64,000 nucleotides of DNA from NCBI RefSeq assembly GCF_965638725.1, contig NC_134953.1, positions 42,740,454-42,804,453 on the forward strand, written 5' to 3'. The notes below the pieces were generated by a model. That model did not search any database. It was not told where the DNA came from and was given only the letters and a program-made list of their open reading frames with translations. Source of the DNA: Aptenodytes patagonicus. Lineage: Eukaryota > Chordata > Aves > Sphenisciformes > Spheniscidae. The position numbers and the translations under genes were made by a program. This document shows positions 27,801-39,398 of the stretch, in pieces (the first letter of the stretch is position 1; each line of letters starts with the position of its first letter).

Positions 27801-30800
27801 CTGCTTGCAAGGAGGTCTGTACAGCATCAAACAAGGGGGCCAACAGGTAACAATTCACTGACCACAGAGCAAGCCTGCACAACAAAATCAGCCTCCACAC
27901 ATTAATGAGACAAGTAAGACCTGCAAGAGTCATGTGGCAAAACCACTGCCCTTACCTTGATCTGAGTGAAGCATCTAGTAAGTGTTAGAAACACAGCATG
28001 CTATTGGATCCAGTACCAGGGAAAGCATCACCAGCAACTCTGCCTCAGTTTCCTCACCTTGGCTCACTTCAGCACTGGTCTGAACCTTGCCTAGAGCTCA
28101 GCCGCTCCCGGAGAAGCAGGATTTCCCAGGGTAAGTCGACAGTCAGCCAGCTGTAAGGCAGCTGAACTCTTCTTGCTCCTGGAGGCTGCCAGCCTGCTCT
28201 CCGTCCCTGTCAGCCCCGACTGGAACTGAAGCTACATGTGTGTGGCCTGCGCTTTTCTCTTCCTTCTTTTATGGATAGGGACGAGCTGTTTCTAAGCTTG
28301 TCCATTCATTAGTTTTCTACTACTTACATTAGGAAATCAAGTTTTCCATGTTGGAAAAAATGCAACAAATATTGAACTATTAGAATAATAAAAGCCCAAG
28401 AATTAGCAGTTAAAAGGGAAACTATTGCAACATATTGGTTAAAATTATTTTTTGTTAACACATAATAATTTTTTAAGCTAACACTTGCATAAAAACTCAA
28501 ATTTACCTTTTCTCCTGTTATTATTTCAACGCTAACAGAAAAGCAAGTTTCATATTTTTTCTGTTGCAGAATCGTCCTTTTAAAAACCAACCTTACATAC
28601 ACTCCTGGTATTGCAAGAAGTGGAAATATAAAAAAAATATATTTCTGCCCCTTCTATACAAGTCTTTCAGTCATCGCTTTTGTAAAGTTACTTACAGACA
28701 TTTAACTATGTGTTTACTACACAAAACATGCTCTGTCTTGCTATGTGTTATTTATTGCTAAAAATAAGTAACCTCACAGCCTAGGTGAACAAAGGACTGT
28801 ATCACTCCTTCCCATTACATTTTTCTGACACCGATACACAGACTGGTTTATATTTTTTGATTAAAATTTCACTTGTGAAGGAATTATTACGACCAGAGGC
28901 TACCACACAATGTAATAAGCGCATACCAAAATATGTATAAATAGCCAGTCGAACCGTCATTGATACTACTGAAGTATCAATGGCTTCTGCAAAGCTTAGC
29001 AGACCACCAGCCTCAGCACCTAACTAACAATAAATTTGTCATGCTGGTTCAACACTGCCACCTCACCACACGCAACAGCTGTTGCTGCTATTGCCTGGCA
29101 TCACCAGTTGCAGAGTAAGTGTCTTACCACGTAAATGGCTGTAGATTGTGTAAGAAGGGTCTAAATCCTGCAATGCATTCAAACACCATCGTTCCAAAGC
29201 TCCAGTAATCAACAGTAACTGAGTAGGATTTATTCTCAAAGAGTTCTGGAGCCTAAAAAGGATCACAAAAAGAGACTTTGAAAGTGGTATTTCAGGTCAT
29301 CTATTTTCTTGCATTTCTGCAGAGACAAAGCTGCGTCTAGGCGTGGCCCCCAGTTCCAGAGTGGCACAGGGACCCTGATGCGGCCTCACTTAGGCTGCCC
29401 GCTGGGTCGGGGCCTGGAGCACTCAACCCACGAGGAGATGGGAGGGAGCTGGGCTGGTTGGGCCTGGCTGTGGGGAGGCTGGAGGGGGGGCAGGCTGACA
29501 CCAGCCCCCAACCATGGCACAGGAAGGGATGGAGGGGATGGATGGGGCCAAACTCACCTTGGAAGCGACAGGTGATACATTGAGGGGCCACGGCCCCAGA
29601 TCACCGTCTGGGGGGTTCAGGTTGGACATGAAGAAACACTTCTTCCCCTGGAGAGGGAACACCCTTGGGACAGGTCCCCAGGAAGGTGTGGGATCTCCAC
29701 TTTTGGAGGTTTCAGGGCTTGGCTGGGCCAAGCCACGGCTGCCCTGACCTAGTGCTGGTGACAGTCCTGCTGCGAGCAGGAGGCTGGACAAGGGACCTCT
29801 GTAGGCTCCTTCTGGCACACACTTCTGTGATTCTATAAAATGTGGCAATACCACATCACTTGTATACATGAAGGAAAAAAAAAAATCTTACCAAATATTG
29901 TAATGTTCCAACAAATGAAGTGCATAAACTTCCTTGATCCAGATCCTTTGCATATCCCAGGTCTATTATTTTGTGAACAATCTGTAGACAGTTTAAATAG
30001 TTCATTAGAAGAGCAAATTCAGAGAAAAATTTGAATTTTTCCACCAAACAACCCAAAATCTGTGCAGTGACATCCACAGCATGCACTCAAGAAGAGGAAA
30101 GCCAGAATAGAAATTCTGGAGAAAGTCCATGGCAAAGCTTCGACATGTGACACGGTGTTAAGGCTTGTTTCACCACATAAGCTGGCATTGTCTACCTATC
30201 TCAACTTAGACTCGACTTTATTTAAAGCAGCTTGCCAGTTACAGCTTGGCCGAACAGAGTATCTAGCTTTTTATCTGGGAATTTAAAGTTATTTGTTTAA
30301 AGAGTAACAAGAGAAAACAATTTTCACTAAGAAATCCATTAGGTTGACTCTCTGAACTAGCTTAATTTTACATGCAGCCCTCAAAGCCACAAAACCAGGG
30401 ATATGCGACAATCTCATATCTTCATATTCTGTTGCAGGCAGGTTCTTGAATGGAAGCCAAAGTTGTTTGTTTTTAATGACAAGGATTTAAGAATAAGCAA
30501 AAGAGGATTTGTGGCTTCAAGAAGACGTAAACTTTTAGTAAATTCACAGTGCAGTTTTCAGCCCAGTTCAATGCCACAAACTACTTGTTCTCTTTTATTT
30601 CTCTCAGGCAAGACAAAGCTGCTGACAACTTCCAGAAATGACAGTGGGAACACCACTGACAGAGGCCACCTGACTTACCTTCCCACCTTCATCCTGAAGA
30701 ACAATATTTTCAGGCTTTAAATCTCTGTGTATAATTCTGTTTTCATGCAAATACTGGATACCAGACCCTGAAAGACACGTTTGATTTAACAGAAAATAAA

Positions 30801-33800
30801 CTCACATTGATTAAAGATACACCTGATGAAAATCTAGTATCCCTGACTTTGGGGTTGACATCAATAAATTTTCATTTTAAAGCACCATTAAGAACTAGTG
30901 ACTTAAAAGATTAATAAAATTTATGCTAGGACTGAACTAGCTCTGTTCCTCTGCTCTGCAGAAATGGAGGTTGGTACAGAGTTCAGACCTTGTGGCATAA
31001 CCACAGGTCACATTTCTTGCCTGCAAGGCAAGAGAGAAGGCACCTGAATTCTTCTGAAACTGTAGAGTTACAAAATGAACCACAGCATGCAGACAAGCAA
31101 AACAGGTCTCCAAAATGCGTAAGCAGCTTGAAACCGCTCTGCACGTCCTCTAGCCTCATATCTCAGTAAATTAACACATGATAACAAAAAGGCCTATTAT
31201 ATATGTGAGCACATTATGCCAGATGTTGATGAAAGCAAGCACTGAAATTAATTAAGCAAATGAAACAAGTAGAGTTTCCCTTTGACCTAAAACTACTGCC
31301 AAATAGTGGCTTACAGAGCTTCTAGTAAACTTCCACCACTGTCAAAGCACCACAATGCAAACCACCCCATCAGGGAAGGGACTGTCTAGCTGTGATGAAG
31401 CAGAAGCACGGCTGGAGCTAAAACCTGATTCTTGGGCAGCCTCTGGTTAATGCTGCATGGAGCAGCTGATCGAGGTGCCGCCAGCAATGCCCCGGTCAGT
31501 ATTAGCAACACTGAACTTAGGGGCTCAAGGCTTCCCCTCTGCTGGTGGCAGACTGGTGTGCTCCAAGTAGCACCACTTCTGTCACTCCCACCACTAAAAA
31601 TGAAATTCCATGACTGCTTTAAGCCAAGCTACATGGGGGCTGTCCCCAGAAGGAACACAGGTTCCCAAACTCTCCTTTTTCAGACACAATTTCCATGGCA
31701 GCACAAGCATTTATGGCACCGTGTGATCAGCTTGATCCTGGGACTGATCCAGCTGGAAACTACTAAGAAAAAAATAATCAGGTTTTAGCCAGGCTGGTTT
31801 CCAGAACCCGCTCCTCACCTGGGTACAGGAGTGGCTGCAATAGGGGAGGGAATGGGAGCACGTGCCCAACAAAAGACAAAGAGCAGGACTTTGCCTTGTG
31901 GCAATAGTCCACACTTGAACTGCCTTGAGGGGACCGTGGAGCCACTAATAAAAAAAGAAACGAGAAATTCTGCCTGTGGGAAGGGGAAAATTCACTACTG
32001 GTCCACCCAAATAACAACACTGGCTACTAAATAAAAGATCATCAAGCAAGTGTCTGCCACAGGACATAGCCACAGAAAAAACAGCAAAAGATGACTTTTT
32101 TTTAAGTCATGATTTTTCAATCTTGGAGATGTGCAAGTGGAAATAAAAGAAAAGGTCCCATGAAAGGCCCAAGGCAGGTATTGTATTTTCTCATCTCCAT
32201 CATGGGGTATTTTAAAATTTCCTATGCAAAAGATATTCCGACTGCACATCGTGTAAAGCCTACTTCTAACCAGCTGTGACTGTAAATTCATTATGGGATT
32301 ATTTTAAGAGAAATATTCAACCAACATGCCTTGTCCACAGTTTGAACACTTTCTCCCATCAGGGAAAAAGTCCCCAACCTTCACTGATTTACCACTCATT
32401 TATACATTTAACAGCCTCTAACTTGCATTTCTTCTCCACTGCATTTTCAAATCTTTGTCAAAGACATGCCAGAGACATTCAACTTATTATGAAGACAACA
32501 GACCCCATTCTGCAGGTGGAAGGGGAACAAGGATGAAGGAATGCAGAGTTGCGCTTGATTTCAGGAAATTAACTGCAAGCTCTCTGCACACTGAAAGGAC
32601 AGAAGCCCAGGCCAATACGTCCAAAATGCTTTCTCATGCCAAAATCAGCTCCATTCCTACAAGTAGAGATGGGTTATCCCTAAGAGAACTAAAAAACCAA
32701 GGAGCTCTAACTGAGGAAGTCTCCTGGAGAGCCTACTGGCTAGAGAAACCATCTGTAGGCACCACCCTCAATCAGATTACTTGTCCTCCCCAGGGTGTCC
32801 AAGAAGCTGGGCACTTCCTGATGGACAGGAAGGCCAGTTGGAAGTCTCACATCTTTTATTTTCTTACAGTGCTCTTGGTGGTCAAGATTTTGGCATCAAG
32901 CAAGCTAAAGCTCAACAGTTTGAAAAATGAGATACTTGATGAAACACTTCTGGAGACCATCAAGTTTGTATCACAGAATGATTTCCATGGATTACTACAG
33001 CCTTGGGAAATGGCTTGAAAGCCGGCACCCGAAGGTATTAAATTAGATTTTTCCCCTATAAGCAGTGCTGTCACCTTGGGCTACTTCCATCCTGTACAGA
33101 TTTGCTGCCTGCTCCCTTTCCAAACTACAGAATCTGAAATCCACATGGTATCAGACACCTTCTGTAACACAGATCAAGTTGATGTCTGGCTAATTCTCAT
33201 CTTGTCATCACTCTGCTGACACTACCCTCCCTGTAGGCTGCCTTGGGACCCTCCCTAGGGCCATGCACAGCACAAAAGCAGTGTTGGTGGGAAAGGAGGT
33301 TTCTTCTCCAACCTCGTGCTTCAACCTGCCATGGTGCAACGTAGGGCTGGTGCCCCTTGTTACGCTGCTCACCAAGTACAGTTTGGTCCCATCCATTACC
33401 TTTGCATCTGTCCTTTCTGTAGTCACAGGCTGCTCTCAGACCCTCCTCAGCCTCCCTGCAGCCAGACACAACAAGCCCATATCCTGGTGGGTCGGGTGCT
33501 CCAGGCCCTGGGCAGCCTTTGCAGGGCCTTGCCAGGATCTCCACGTCCCTCTAGAACTTGGGGCCAGGTGTGGACAACTGTATCCAGATGTGGCCTCCCC
33601 AGTGGCAAGTAAAGGAGACAATGATTTCCATCACTGTGCTAGCCACAACTCTAATGCAGATGAACAGAATTGCTCTTCCAAAATGAGAAGCTTCTCAACA
33701 TTTAGGCGCACTTATTTTGGGATCGCCTACCTAATTAACCCTTAGCTGAGAGCAAATCATTAGCCAGAAGATTGCTGGAGCAGCCACGGCATAGTTGGCT

Positions 33801-36800
33801 TCCTCTTCTGCTATGCTCTTACCTACCTTGCTCTCAGCTCCACTCCAGTTTATTATCTCCTCTGTACTGTCACCCTGAACAAACAAAATTTCCCTCCTAC
33901 TAAGCAAACCCTACACAGAGAAGCCACAGGGCAACTTTGGCACTTCTCACATTGGTTCTTGCTTTTTGGCTTGTAAAAGTTACATTCCTGCAAGTGACAT
34001 GCAGTTTGGCATCTCCAGAGCCATGAACAGAAATGGGGTTTGAACGGAAAACCATGACCTTAAAAAACCAAAACGTTAAGGTCATAGTTACCTACAACTG
34101 ACCACTACACAGCTTTTCCAATCCCATTCCACAGACACGTCATTAGTGCAAGCTTCTTGTCTCTGTGATCAGCAGGGATACCAAATCCTTCCTCTGGAAT
34201 AGAAACCTGATTTGTTTTAACACCCTGCTCTTGTTAGTCCCCTTTTCAGGGTCAGCTGAAAAAGCAAAATGCCATTACACATAATAAAAAACCCCCCAAA
34301 AAACAAAACACAAGAAAGGCATTAGACTACATACCAATGTCGCTAAGCAGAGAAAGTATTTGACTTTCCTTAAGCCCGCAGCAATTTTCCGGTTTGTTTA
34401 GCAACTACAGTAAAGAAAAAGATATTTAGACCCACAATGCAACAGTTAACAGTCAAGAACAACATTTTCCATCCGCTGCTGAGATGACACAGAAAACAGC
34501 ATAGCTCAAATATAACTCTAGCTGAATGAGGTAGTTGGCTTTGTGAAATAAAAGCATGGGGGGAAAAGAAAACAACTTGGACAAAACAAAAATTCATTGC
34601 ACAGAGGTGTGGTTGAAAAGAAGATTTGGACTGCTAGAATAATACCACAAAAGCATGAAAGCCATCAGAAAGCAAATGGGCAAGAGACGCAGGCAGGGCC
34701 ATACGGCTGCAGGCAATGGGGATCCTGAGGCTCCTGGAACCTGCTCGTTCCTCATCTGAAGAAGTTTGGCTTGATGGGATTTGGGAACACCCCAAATACC
34801 TGAAGCAGGACTGCTGCTTGGAAGAACAACTCTCCAGTGAGGAGAATAAACTGAGTGACAAAAAACAAAAGAAATGGATGCGCATCTAAGCCCTTGGCAT
34901 TCAAACATGGGTCACTGATAAAAGGACGAGAAGGGAAACCAACAGGGTAACTCCTAAATTCAGTGTAGGCCACAGAAGAGAAGATCACTGCAGTCATTTA
35001 CAGCTCCCAAACAGCCCAGCTGGACCAAAGCAATCGCTGCTTTAATCTGAACGAGCTGGCCATGGACTCTAACAGAGCCTGTTTTTCTCAGTGTGCTGTA
35101 CCCAAGTGATACCCCACGCTATGGAAAAGCCACCCAGGTATCAGCCCCTGCTGCAAGAGGCTGCCAAACACTGTGCAGCCACCTCTGCAGTCACCCATAG
35201 TCAGTCCCCACTCCCATAACACTGCCTGAGCCCTGCAAGGTCTGAGGCACAGTACCAGCCACCCACCTCACAGTCAGGCACCTTAAAACCAGTAAAGGGC
35301 ATGTTCTCCGATAACGGTGCTATTGCTGCAGGCTGCCCCACTCCACACAAGTCACCTTCAGTTCAGAGCGTTTGATCGCTGGCTAGCTCTGCCTTGGGAC
35401 ACGGTCTCCTTCCTGACTGCCCTCCCACAACGAGAAGAAGCTGCTCGACACTTCAGCACGCTGGCTTCTAGGTCACCCACCTAGTTAACCCTGAGCTAAA
35501 AAGCAGATCATTGGCCTGTGGATCACTGGAGTGTCCACAGCATGGACCATGACCTGAACTCTCAACCCTGCCTCCACTCTCAAGTGCTTCTCATCTCTCT
35601 TCTCCCTTGCCCTGAATTCTTGTCCTCTAGCGAAAGGTATAGTAGAAGCACCATAGGAAACCCCCTCCTAATCACTGTGTTAATGATCTGTCAATAAGTA
35701 GCTTCAGCAATTTCCTGCATAAGCCCTGAGTCAATCAACATGCGATCTGATTTTTTGATCACTACACTGAAGACTTTTGCAGATGACTGAGGTACACCTC
35801 TGCACTGCAGTCACCCCTCCCACGATGTATCTTCATGTTTTTGCCTGCCTCCCACACTTCAGGCACAACCAGTAGTCAAAGCTCTATGGGAGAGAAGCCA
35901 AACTTCAACATCTCACTCCTTAAGTTCTGGGTAGATGTGCTGAACAACAAAGGAGGAGAGGGGCAAAGTCAGAAATCAAGCTCGGAGCCCAGAACGCTAC
36001 CCTGAAAGAACACAGGCATAAAAATGTGCGTGGCCCATAGACAGAAGCAGATGTTTTTCCAGGCTTTATGGAAGATTGCAGATGTGCAATGAGAAATTAA
36101 TAGCGGTGCAAAACACAAATGATGCCAAGTGCGTGAAAGAGAAAGATTTAAAGAAGAGCAGGATCAGAAATAAAAAAACATGCATCTTTTTTTTTTCTTT
36201 AGGGAACAAAGCATTACATGCGATCAAATGAAATGAAGCATGTTACTTCCTGAATTGTCCCAGCATCTACGCAACATTTAAGGATTCATTAGAAATTAAA
36301 TGATCAAATACTGCATTGCAAGTAGAGCTAATGTAACCCCAAATTTCTTTGCCAGGGTCTCCAATTTACCTTCAAGTAGTCTCAGAACTTTTACTGCAAA
36401 AACACAACACCCAAGCGTCACCAAGAACATGGTCAGCTACATGTGTTTGCAACATCCAAATGCTACTCTCATATATACCCACTCCCCTTCATTGCCAACC
36501 TTGTCTCTTAAAATTGTCCCTATTGTTTTAAACAACTCAAAGACATAAAATGAGGCTCAGTAAGTTACCAATACACTAGCTGCTATCGCAGATATGCAGT
36601 TATTGCATTCAACATCTGCTCATGTTCCTCCAGTGCTATTTAACACCAGTAACAAAAACAACAACAGAAAAATGAGCTGCTTGATCACTTAGATGAGGTG
36701 ATTTCTAAACAAACCTTAACCAACAGGGATTTGCTTCTTCGCCCCTATACAAATGGCTGCTTCCTGAATCCAGCTGCAATGGAAAGGGAGGATAAACTAT

Positions 36801-39362
36801 TGGGCCATGCAGCCACTGCCTGGGGAACTACTGAAAGGTTTCTTTACTCTTGGGTGCTGCTGCTTTGCAGAAGTTCCCAGTTCAGCAGGAAACAGGAAAG
36901 TCTCTGAAGCCCTGGAGGCCCCAGTCTAGTACCAAAAGGATCCTTCCCCGCGCTGAGAGCAATGCAACACTGGATACACGTGAATCAAAACCAGATCAGA
37001 CTCCAAACAGGTAGAGACACATTGCAGCAAAGCCAAACACACTGGGTGCGAGCATCTAGGCTACGGGAAGTTGTATTAATGCTAAAGCAGTTCCACGAAA
37101 GGACACACTGGTTCAGGATAACAGGGTATCTGCCCTTGGATTGCCCTCTGTCCTCTGGTTTCAAAAACAAAAGCCTCATTTCCCACACGTGTTCTTTTTC
37201 CACTTTGCATTTACTTCCCCTCACCTGTACCTAAAAAGAAAAGTGTCACAGAACAAACATGGTTTCAGACAACCACAGTTACAGAAACAGCATTAACTCC
37301 ACTTATTCTGCTACATATTGCAAAGCAAAACAGACATTACCTTCCGGAGGTCACCCCCTGAACAATATTCCATTGCCAGAAGAGGAACGTCGTTAACCAG
37401 AAAGTTCATCTCCTCGGGAACTTCACAGGCTCTTACTACATTGGGATGGTTCAACCTAGGCATGTGGAAATCTGGATGAAAACTCTGACTCCTCTTTTGG
37501 AAGAGTAAGACAACAGATTGTCAACCAACCATGTTTTATGTTTCAGGTACAATTTCTATTCCCCAAATGTATCGTTGCTGAGAAGTACACTCTTCAACTG
37601 GTACCTACCAGTATCCAAATGCATAAAATCCATACCTTGGGAATAACAAACCAGTGATGAGCAGAAACGATGTCTCAAAGTCATGGTACAGGACTTTGAT
37701 GATGGGGATTTGGGCTCAAGTTCTGGATTCCTGCACATTCCTGGCAAAGTTGTTACATATGTGTCTGTTTCTGCATGTGGGGACAGTTTCCCCCTGGCCC
37801 AAGGGTTTCATAGGAATCTGTTAACACTTGTGTAACTGTACAAGGGAGGTAGAACCAGGCAAGTGAAATCCATGTACACAGGGAAGGATTCATTTCTGCA
37901 ACTGAGTTCAGACAGCTGTTTCCTGACTGTCTCTAATATATGTTACTCTTGGGAATAAAAGACGCATCCAGAAGGAAGTAAAGACAAATTACTTCTGTGA
38001 ACACCTTCCAAAGCCTCTGGAAGCCACCACAAGAGCAGCTGTAGCTGTGCGGCTCAGTGCTTGTATTCAGAAAACGAGTATGGTGAAAACACTAACAAGA
38101 ACAGTGATCACCAAGCCCTGACTTACAAACTCAGGTTGCCTGCAGGTGGTTTCCTCCAATGTTAGTGCATACAGTGAGCAGGCGAGGGTGACAAGAAGGC
38201 AGAGTACGAGCTCAGTAAACCTCTATGCAAGCAGGGGCACTGCAAGCTTTGGTGAGAACTCGGAACAAAACTGAGCGGTGTCCCTGCTCCCACCAGTGGG
38301 ACGGAGCATTTAATGCTCCAGGATCTCTCTCAAAAGGGAGAAGGAATTCTCAGGACGAGGGAACAACTGTATGAGACCCCAGCAACCAGAACTACTGCGC
38401 ACATCCACGAGGACAAACCTGGCCAGCTCTGGTTCACAGGTACCTCAAAGTGGCATGCTGGAGAGATGGATGGTGGGCAGCATAGCGTTTCTCATGAGAA
38501 AGCGTTAGGAGATGTTATTCTGTACATGCAGGAATGTGACAGAAAAAAAGCAATTCCTAGCTCCCTGACTGCTAAATCAAAGATGAACGCACTACACAGT
38601 ATGGGAACATGCAGGTGTTCTCATATCACCACATTAAAACCCAACGCACCACATCGTGCAAGTTTGAAGGAATTTAGGTATCACTAGGGGATGGACAAAC
38701 AGCCCAGGCAGCACAAGAGTGCAGAGGGTTTGGATGTCGCTAGGTCCCAAGCCAAGGCATCACCTGGTACACTGGAGCAGAAGCGCTTGGACATCTTGGG
38801 ATGACAGATAAACCAGTGCAGAGCTGCTAGGTGACAGGCAGACCCTCACCGCGGCTGGTTCAGGGTCTGAGGCCGGCCCCAGCTGCCCCCACGCCCCCGA
38901 CCCTCACCCCGGCTGGCTCAGGGGCTGGCTGTCCCCACGCCCCAGTCCCTCACCCCGGCTAGCTCAGGGCCGCTGGGCCCCGGCTGCCCGGGCTGCGCCG
39001 TGCCGACCCGTCCGCACTCACTTCTTCATGATGTCGATCTCGTGGCACCAGCGGTCCTTGTTCTTGACGCTGAGCTCCAGCCGGCAGGACTTGATGGCCA
39101 CCCGGGCGCCCGAATCCTGCGGGACACAGCGCCGTCAGCCGCCCCGGCCCCGCCCGCCCCGGCCCTCCCCGCCGCCGCCCGGCCCCGCTCCGCGCCGCCC
39201 CACCTGGTGCTGGTAGAGGCAGACGTTACCGAAGCCGCCGGTGCCCAGGCGGTCGCGCATCTCCCAGGGCCCGCAGCCGCCCGCCGGCTGCCCCCGCAGC
39301 GCCACCCCGCCGGGAGCCCGCTCCGCGCCGCCGCCGGGCCCGGGGGGGGCGCCCCGCTCCAT
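7714..39362 (-). CDS. CHUK: CHUK, inhibitor of NF-kappa-B kinase subunit alpha (IKK-alpha)
   Basis: IKK-alpha is the Ser/Thr kinase of the IKK complex (with IKK-beta and NEMO) and drives NF-kappa-B2 p100 processing. Coding exons: 39204-39362, 39022-39116, 37341-37455, 34335-34404, 30679-30767, 29892-29981, 29128-29252, 27474-27581, 25802-25937, 24562-24756, 24081-24183, 21620-21743, 20217-20368, 19133-19194, 16352-16461, 14149-14198, 13301-13397, 12294-12441, 11303-11439, 9704-9803, 7714-7740. They total 2,292 bases (763 aa plus stop; human 745 aa), all in phase with AG/GT borders. Visible landmarks: glycine loop GTGGFGNV (40-47), VAIK lysine (62), HRDLK (160-164), DLG (183-185), activation-loop serines 194 and 198 in GSLCTSFVG, the KIKKKDPK basic run, and a C-terminal FDWSWL NEMO-binding hexapeptide. 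The start MERGAPPG matches MERPPG of mammals; an 18-residue Gly/Ala-rich insertion follows. Confidence 0.97.
8823..8967 (+). pseudogene. Unidentified plus-strand exon 1 nested in CHUK intron 20
   Basis: A plus-strand block bounded by a pyrimidine-rich acceptor (TGTTATTTCAG) and a GTAAGA donor. It has one open frame (2 + 47 codons + 2) reading [17 protein letters not shown]..., [28 protein letters not shown]. The composition looks like a folded, partly helical protein. It lies antisense inside the last CHUK intron. I do not recognise the family. Phase and content suggest it joins the block at 10,800-11,060. It could be an exon of a nested gene or a relic of a duplicated one. Confidence 0.45.
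10800..11060 (+). pseudogene. Unidentified plus-strand exon 2 nested in CHUK intron 19, one-base frameshift
   Basis: A plus-strand block after acceptor CTGATTTTTTAG and before donor GAG|GTAAGT. It reads [63 protein letters not shown], then shifts frame in the run GAATTTGGG (one extra base) and continues [20 protein letters not shown] up to the donor. Its first base completes the codon left open by the 8,823-8,967 block (TT|A). The frameshift argues for a pseudogene unless it is an assembly error. The family is not recognised. It is antisense within a CHUK intron. Confidence 0.5.
11303..21743 (-). other. CHUK: CHUK exons 12-19: helical scaffold/dimerisation domain and Ser-rich linker
   Basis: Exons 12-18 encode long amphipathic helices, for example [60 protein letters not shown] and [20 protein letters not shown]. 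These correspond to the scaffold/dimerisation domain. Exon 19 (11303-11439) is a poorly conserved Ser/Thr/Pro-rich linker ([14 protein letters not shown]...) that still starts with the mammalian-like SSxRSLVxSS block, which confirms its frame. Confidence 0.9.
20808..21388 (+). repeat. CR1 LINE 3' fragment
   Basis: Plus-oriented CR1 3' region in CHUK intron 12: 'ctattcagcactggtgggg', 'ctgttcagcctggaggagag', 'tggactggatgacctccag' and the terminal 'ttctttgagtctgtgac' repeat are all typical. It includes a G-run at 21,319-21,328 and remnants of the ORF2 3' end, with no coding potential. Confidence 0.9.
22386..22424 (+). repeat. G/A homopolymer tract
   Basis: A run of G followed by about 20 A in CHUK intron 11. 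Similar A-runs lie at about 41,250-41,270 and 42,121-42,142 in CWF19L1 introns. They have no neighbouring retrocopy that I can identify. Confidence 0.7.
24081..25937 (-). other. CHUK: CHUK exons 9-11: end of kinase domain and ubiquitin-like domain
   Basis: Exon 9 ends the kinase domain ([15 protein letters not shown]) and leads into HILNLK. Exon 10 (residues 330-394) and the start of exon 11 form the ubiquitin-like domain, with [15 protein letters not shown] and [14 protein letters not shown] closely matching mammals. This domain is needed for activity and substrate choice in IKK kinases. Exon 11 continues with [19 protein letters not shown]. Confidence 0.9.
26640..27130 (-). repeat. CR1 LINE 3' fragment
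   Basis: Minus-oriented CR1 in CHUK intron 8. Reading its complement, the typical order of blocks is visible: ctgctcaggactgtgtcc, the 'tctgagaagagcctagatcc' block, 'gccttctctttgccagactg' and 'gtggcctctgctggact'. It is diverged, with several small deletions. Confidence 0.8.
29330..29837 (+). repeat. CR1 LINE 3' fragment filling CHUK intron 6
   Basis: Plus-oriented, GC-rich CR1 copy ending in 'cttctgtgattctata'. Internal blocks 'ttggacatgaagaaacact', 'gggacaggtccccagg' and 'gcgagcaggaggctggac' are diagnostic. It takes up most of the roughly 640-base intron between CHUK exons 6 and 7. The open frames on both strands are repeat-derived. Confidence 0.8.
33440..33680 (-). repeat. CR1-like LINE fragment
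   Basis: Minus-oriented, diverged CR1 piece in CHUK intron 4, recognised from 'acttggggccaggtgtgg', 'ccagatgtggcctcccc' and the following 'gctagccacaactctaatgc', which parallels the CR1 block seen more clearly near 45,480-45,600. Edges are uncertain; it may begin near 33,200. Confidence 0.55.
33688..33802. repeat. Unclassified dispersed repeat, copy A
   Basis: Shares roughly three quarters of its bases with 35,438-35,545, for example 'acctaattaaccc' against 'acctagttaaccc' and 'caaatcattagcc' against 'cagatcattggcc', in the same orientation. Both copies sit in CHUK introns 3-4. The family is not recognised. Confidence 0.5.
35438..35545. repeat. Unclassified dispersed repeat, copy B
   Basis: Second copy of the element at 33,688-33,802, same orientation, about 1.7 kb away across CHUK exon 4. 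Both copies begin at a 'gagaag' and end at 'ccac(g/a)gcat'. Confidence 0.5.
38846..38970. repeat. GC-rich minisatellite beside CHUK exon 2
   Basis: About two and a half tandem units of 47-57 bases in CHUK intron 2. Each unit starts 'ccctcacc(c/g)cggctgg' and runs through 'ctcaggg' to 'ccccacgcccc'. Units start near 38,847, 38,901 and 38,948. The array is about 50 bases past the exon 2 donor (39,022). Confidence 0.75.
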
Positions 39363-39398
39363 CGCGCCGCAGCCACTCGGCGCCACCAGCACTCCGCC

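Larger units (their letters stand above)
27474..39362 (-). other. CHUK: CHUK exons 1-8: kinase domain
   Basis: These eight exons encode residues 1 to about 284. Exon 1 holds the glycine-rich loop and exon 2 the ATP lysine. Exon 3 holds the hinge segment (MEYCSGGDL), exon 5 the catalytic HRD loop, and exon 6 the DLG magnesium motif and activation loop. Exon 7 holds [10 protein letters not shown] and VDYWSFG, and exon 8 [11 protein letters not shown], where mammals have a nuclear localisation signal. No catalytic residue is missing. Confidence 0.93.

Noticed and set aside
29309-29869. Open frames of 84-148 codons on both strands
   Set aside because: They lie in a CR1 copy in CHUK intron 6.
33190-33745. 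160-codon plus-strand and 115-codon minus-strand open frames
   Set aside because: They overlap CR1-derived sequence in CHUK intron 4 and show no family match.
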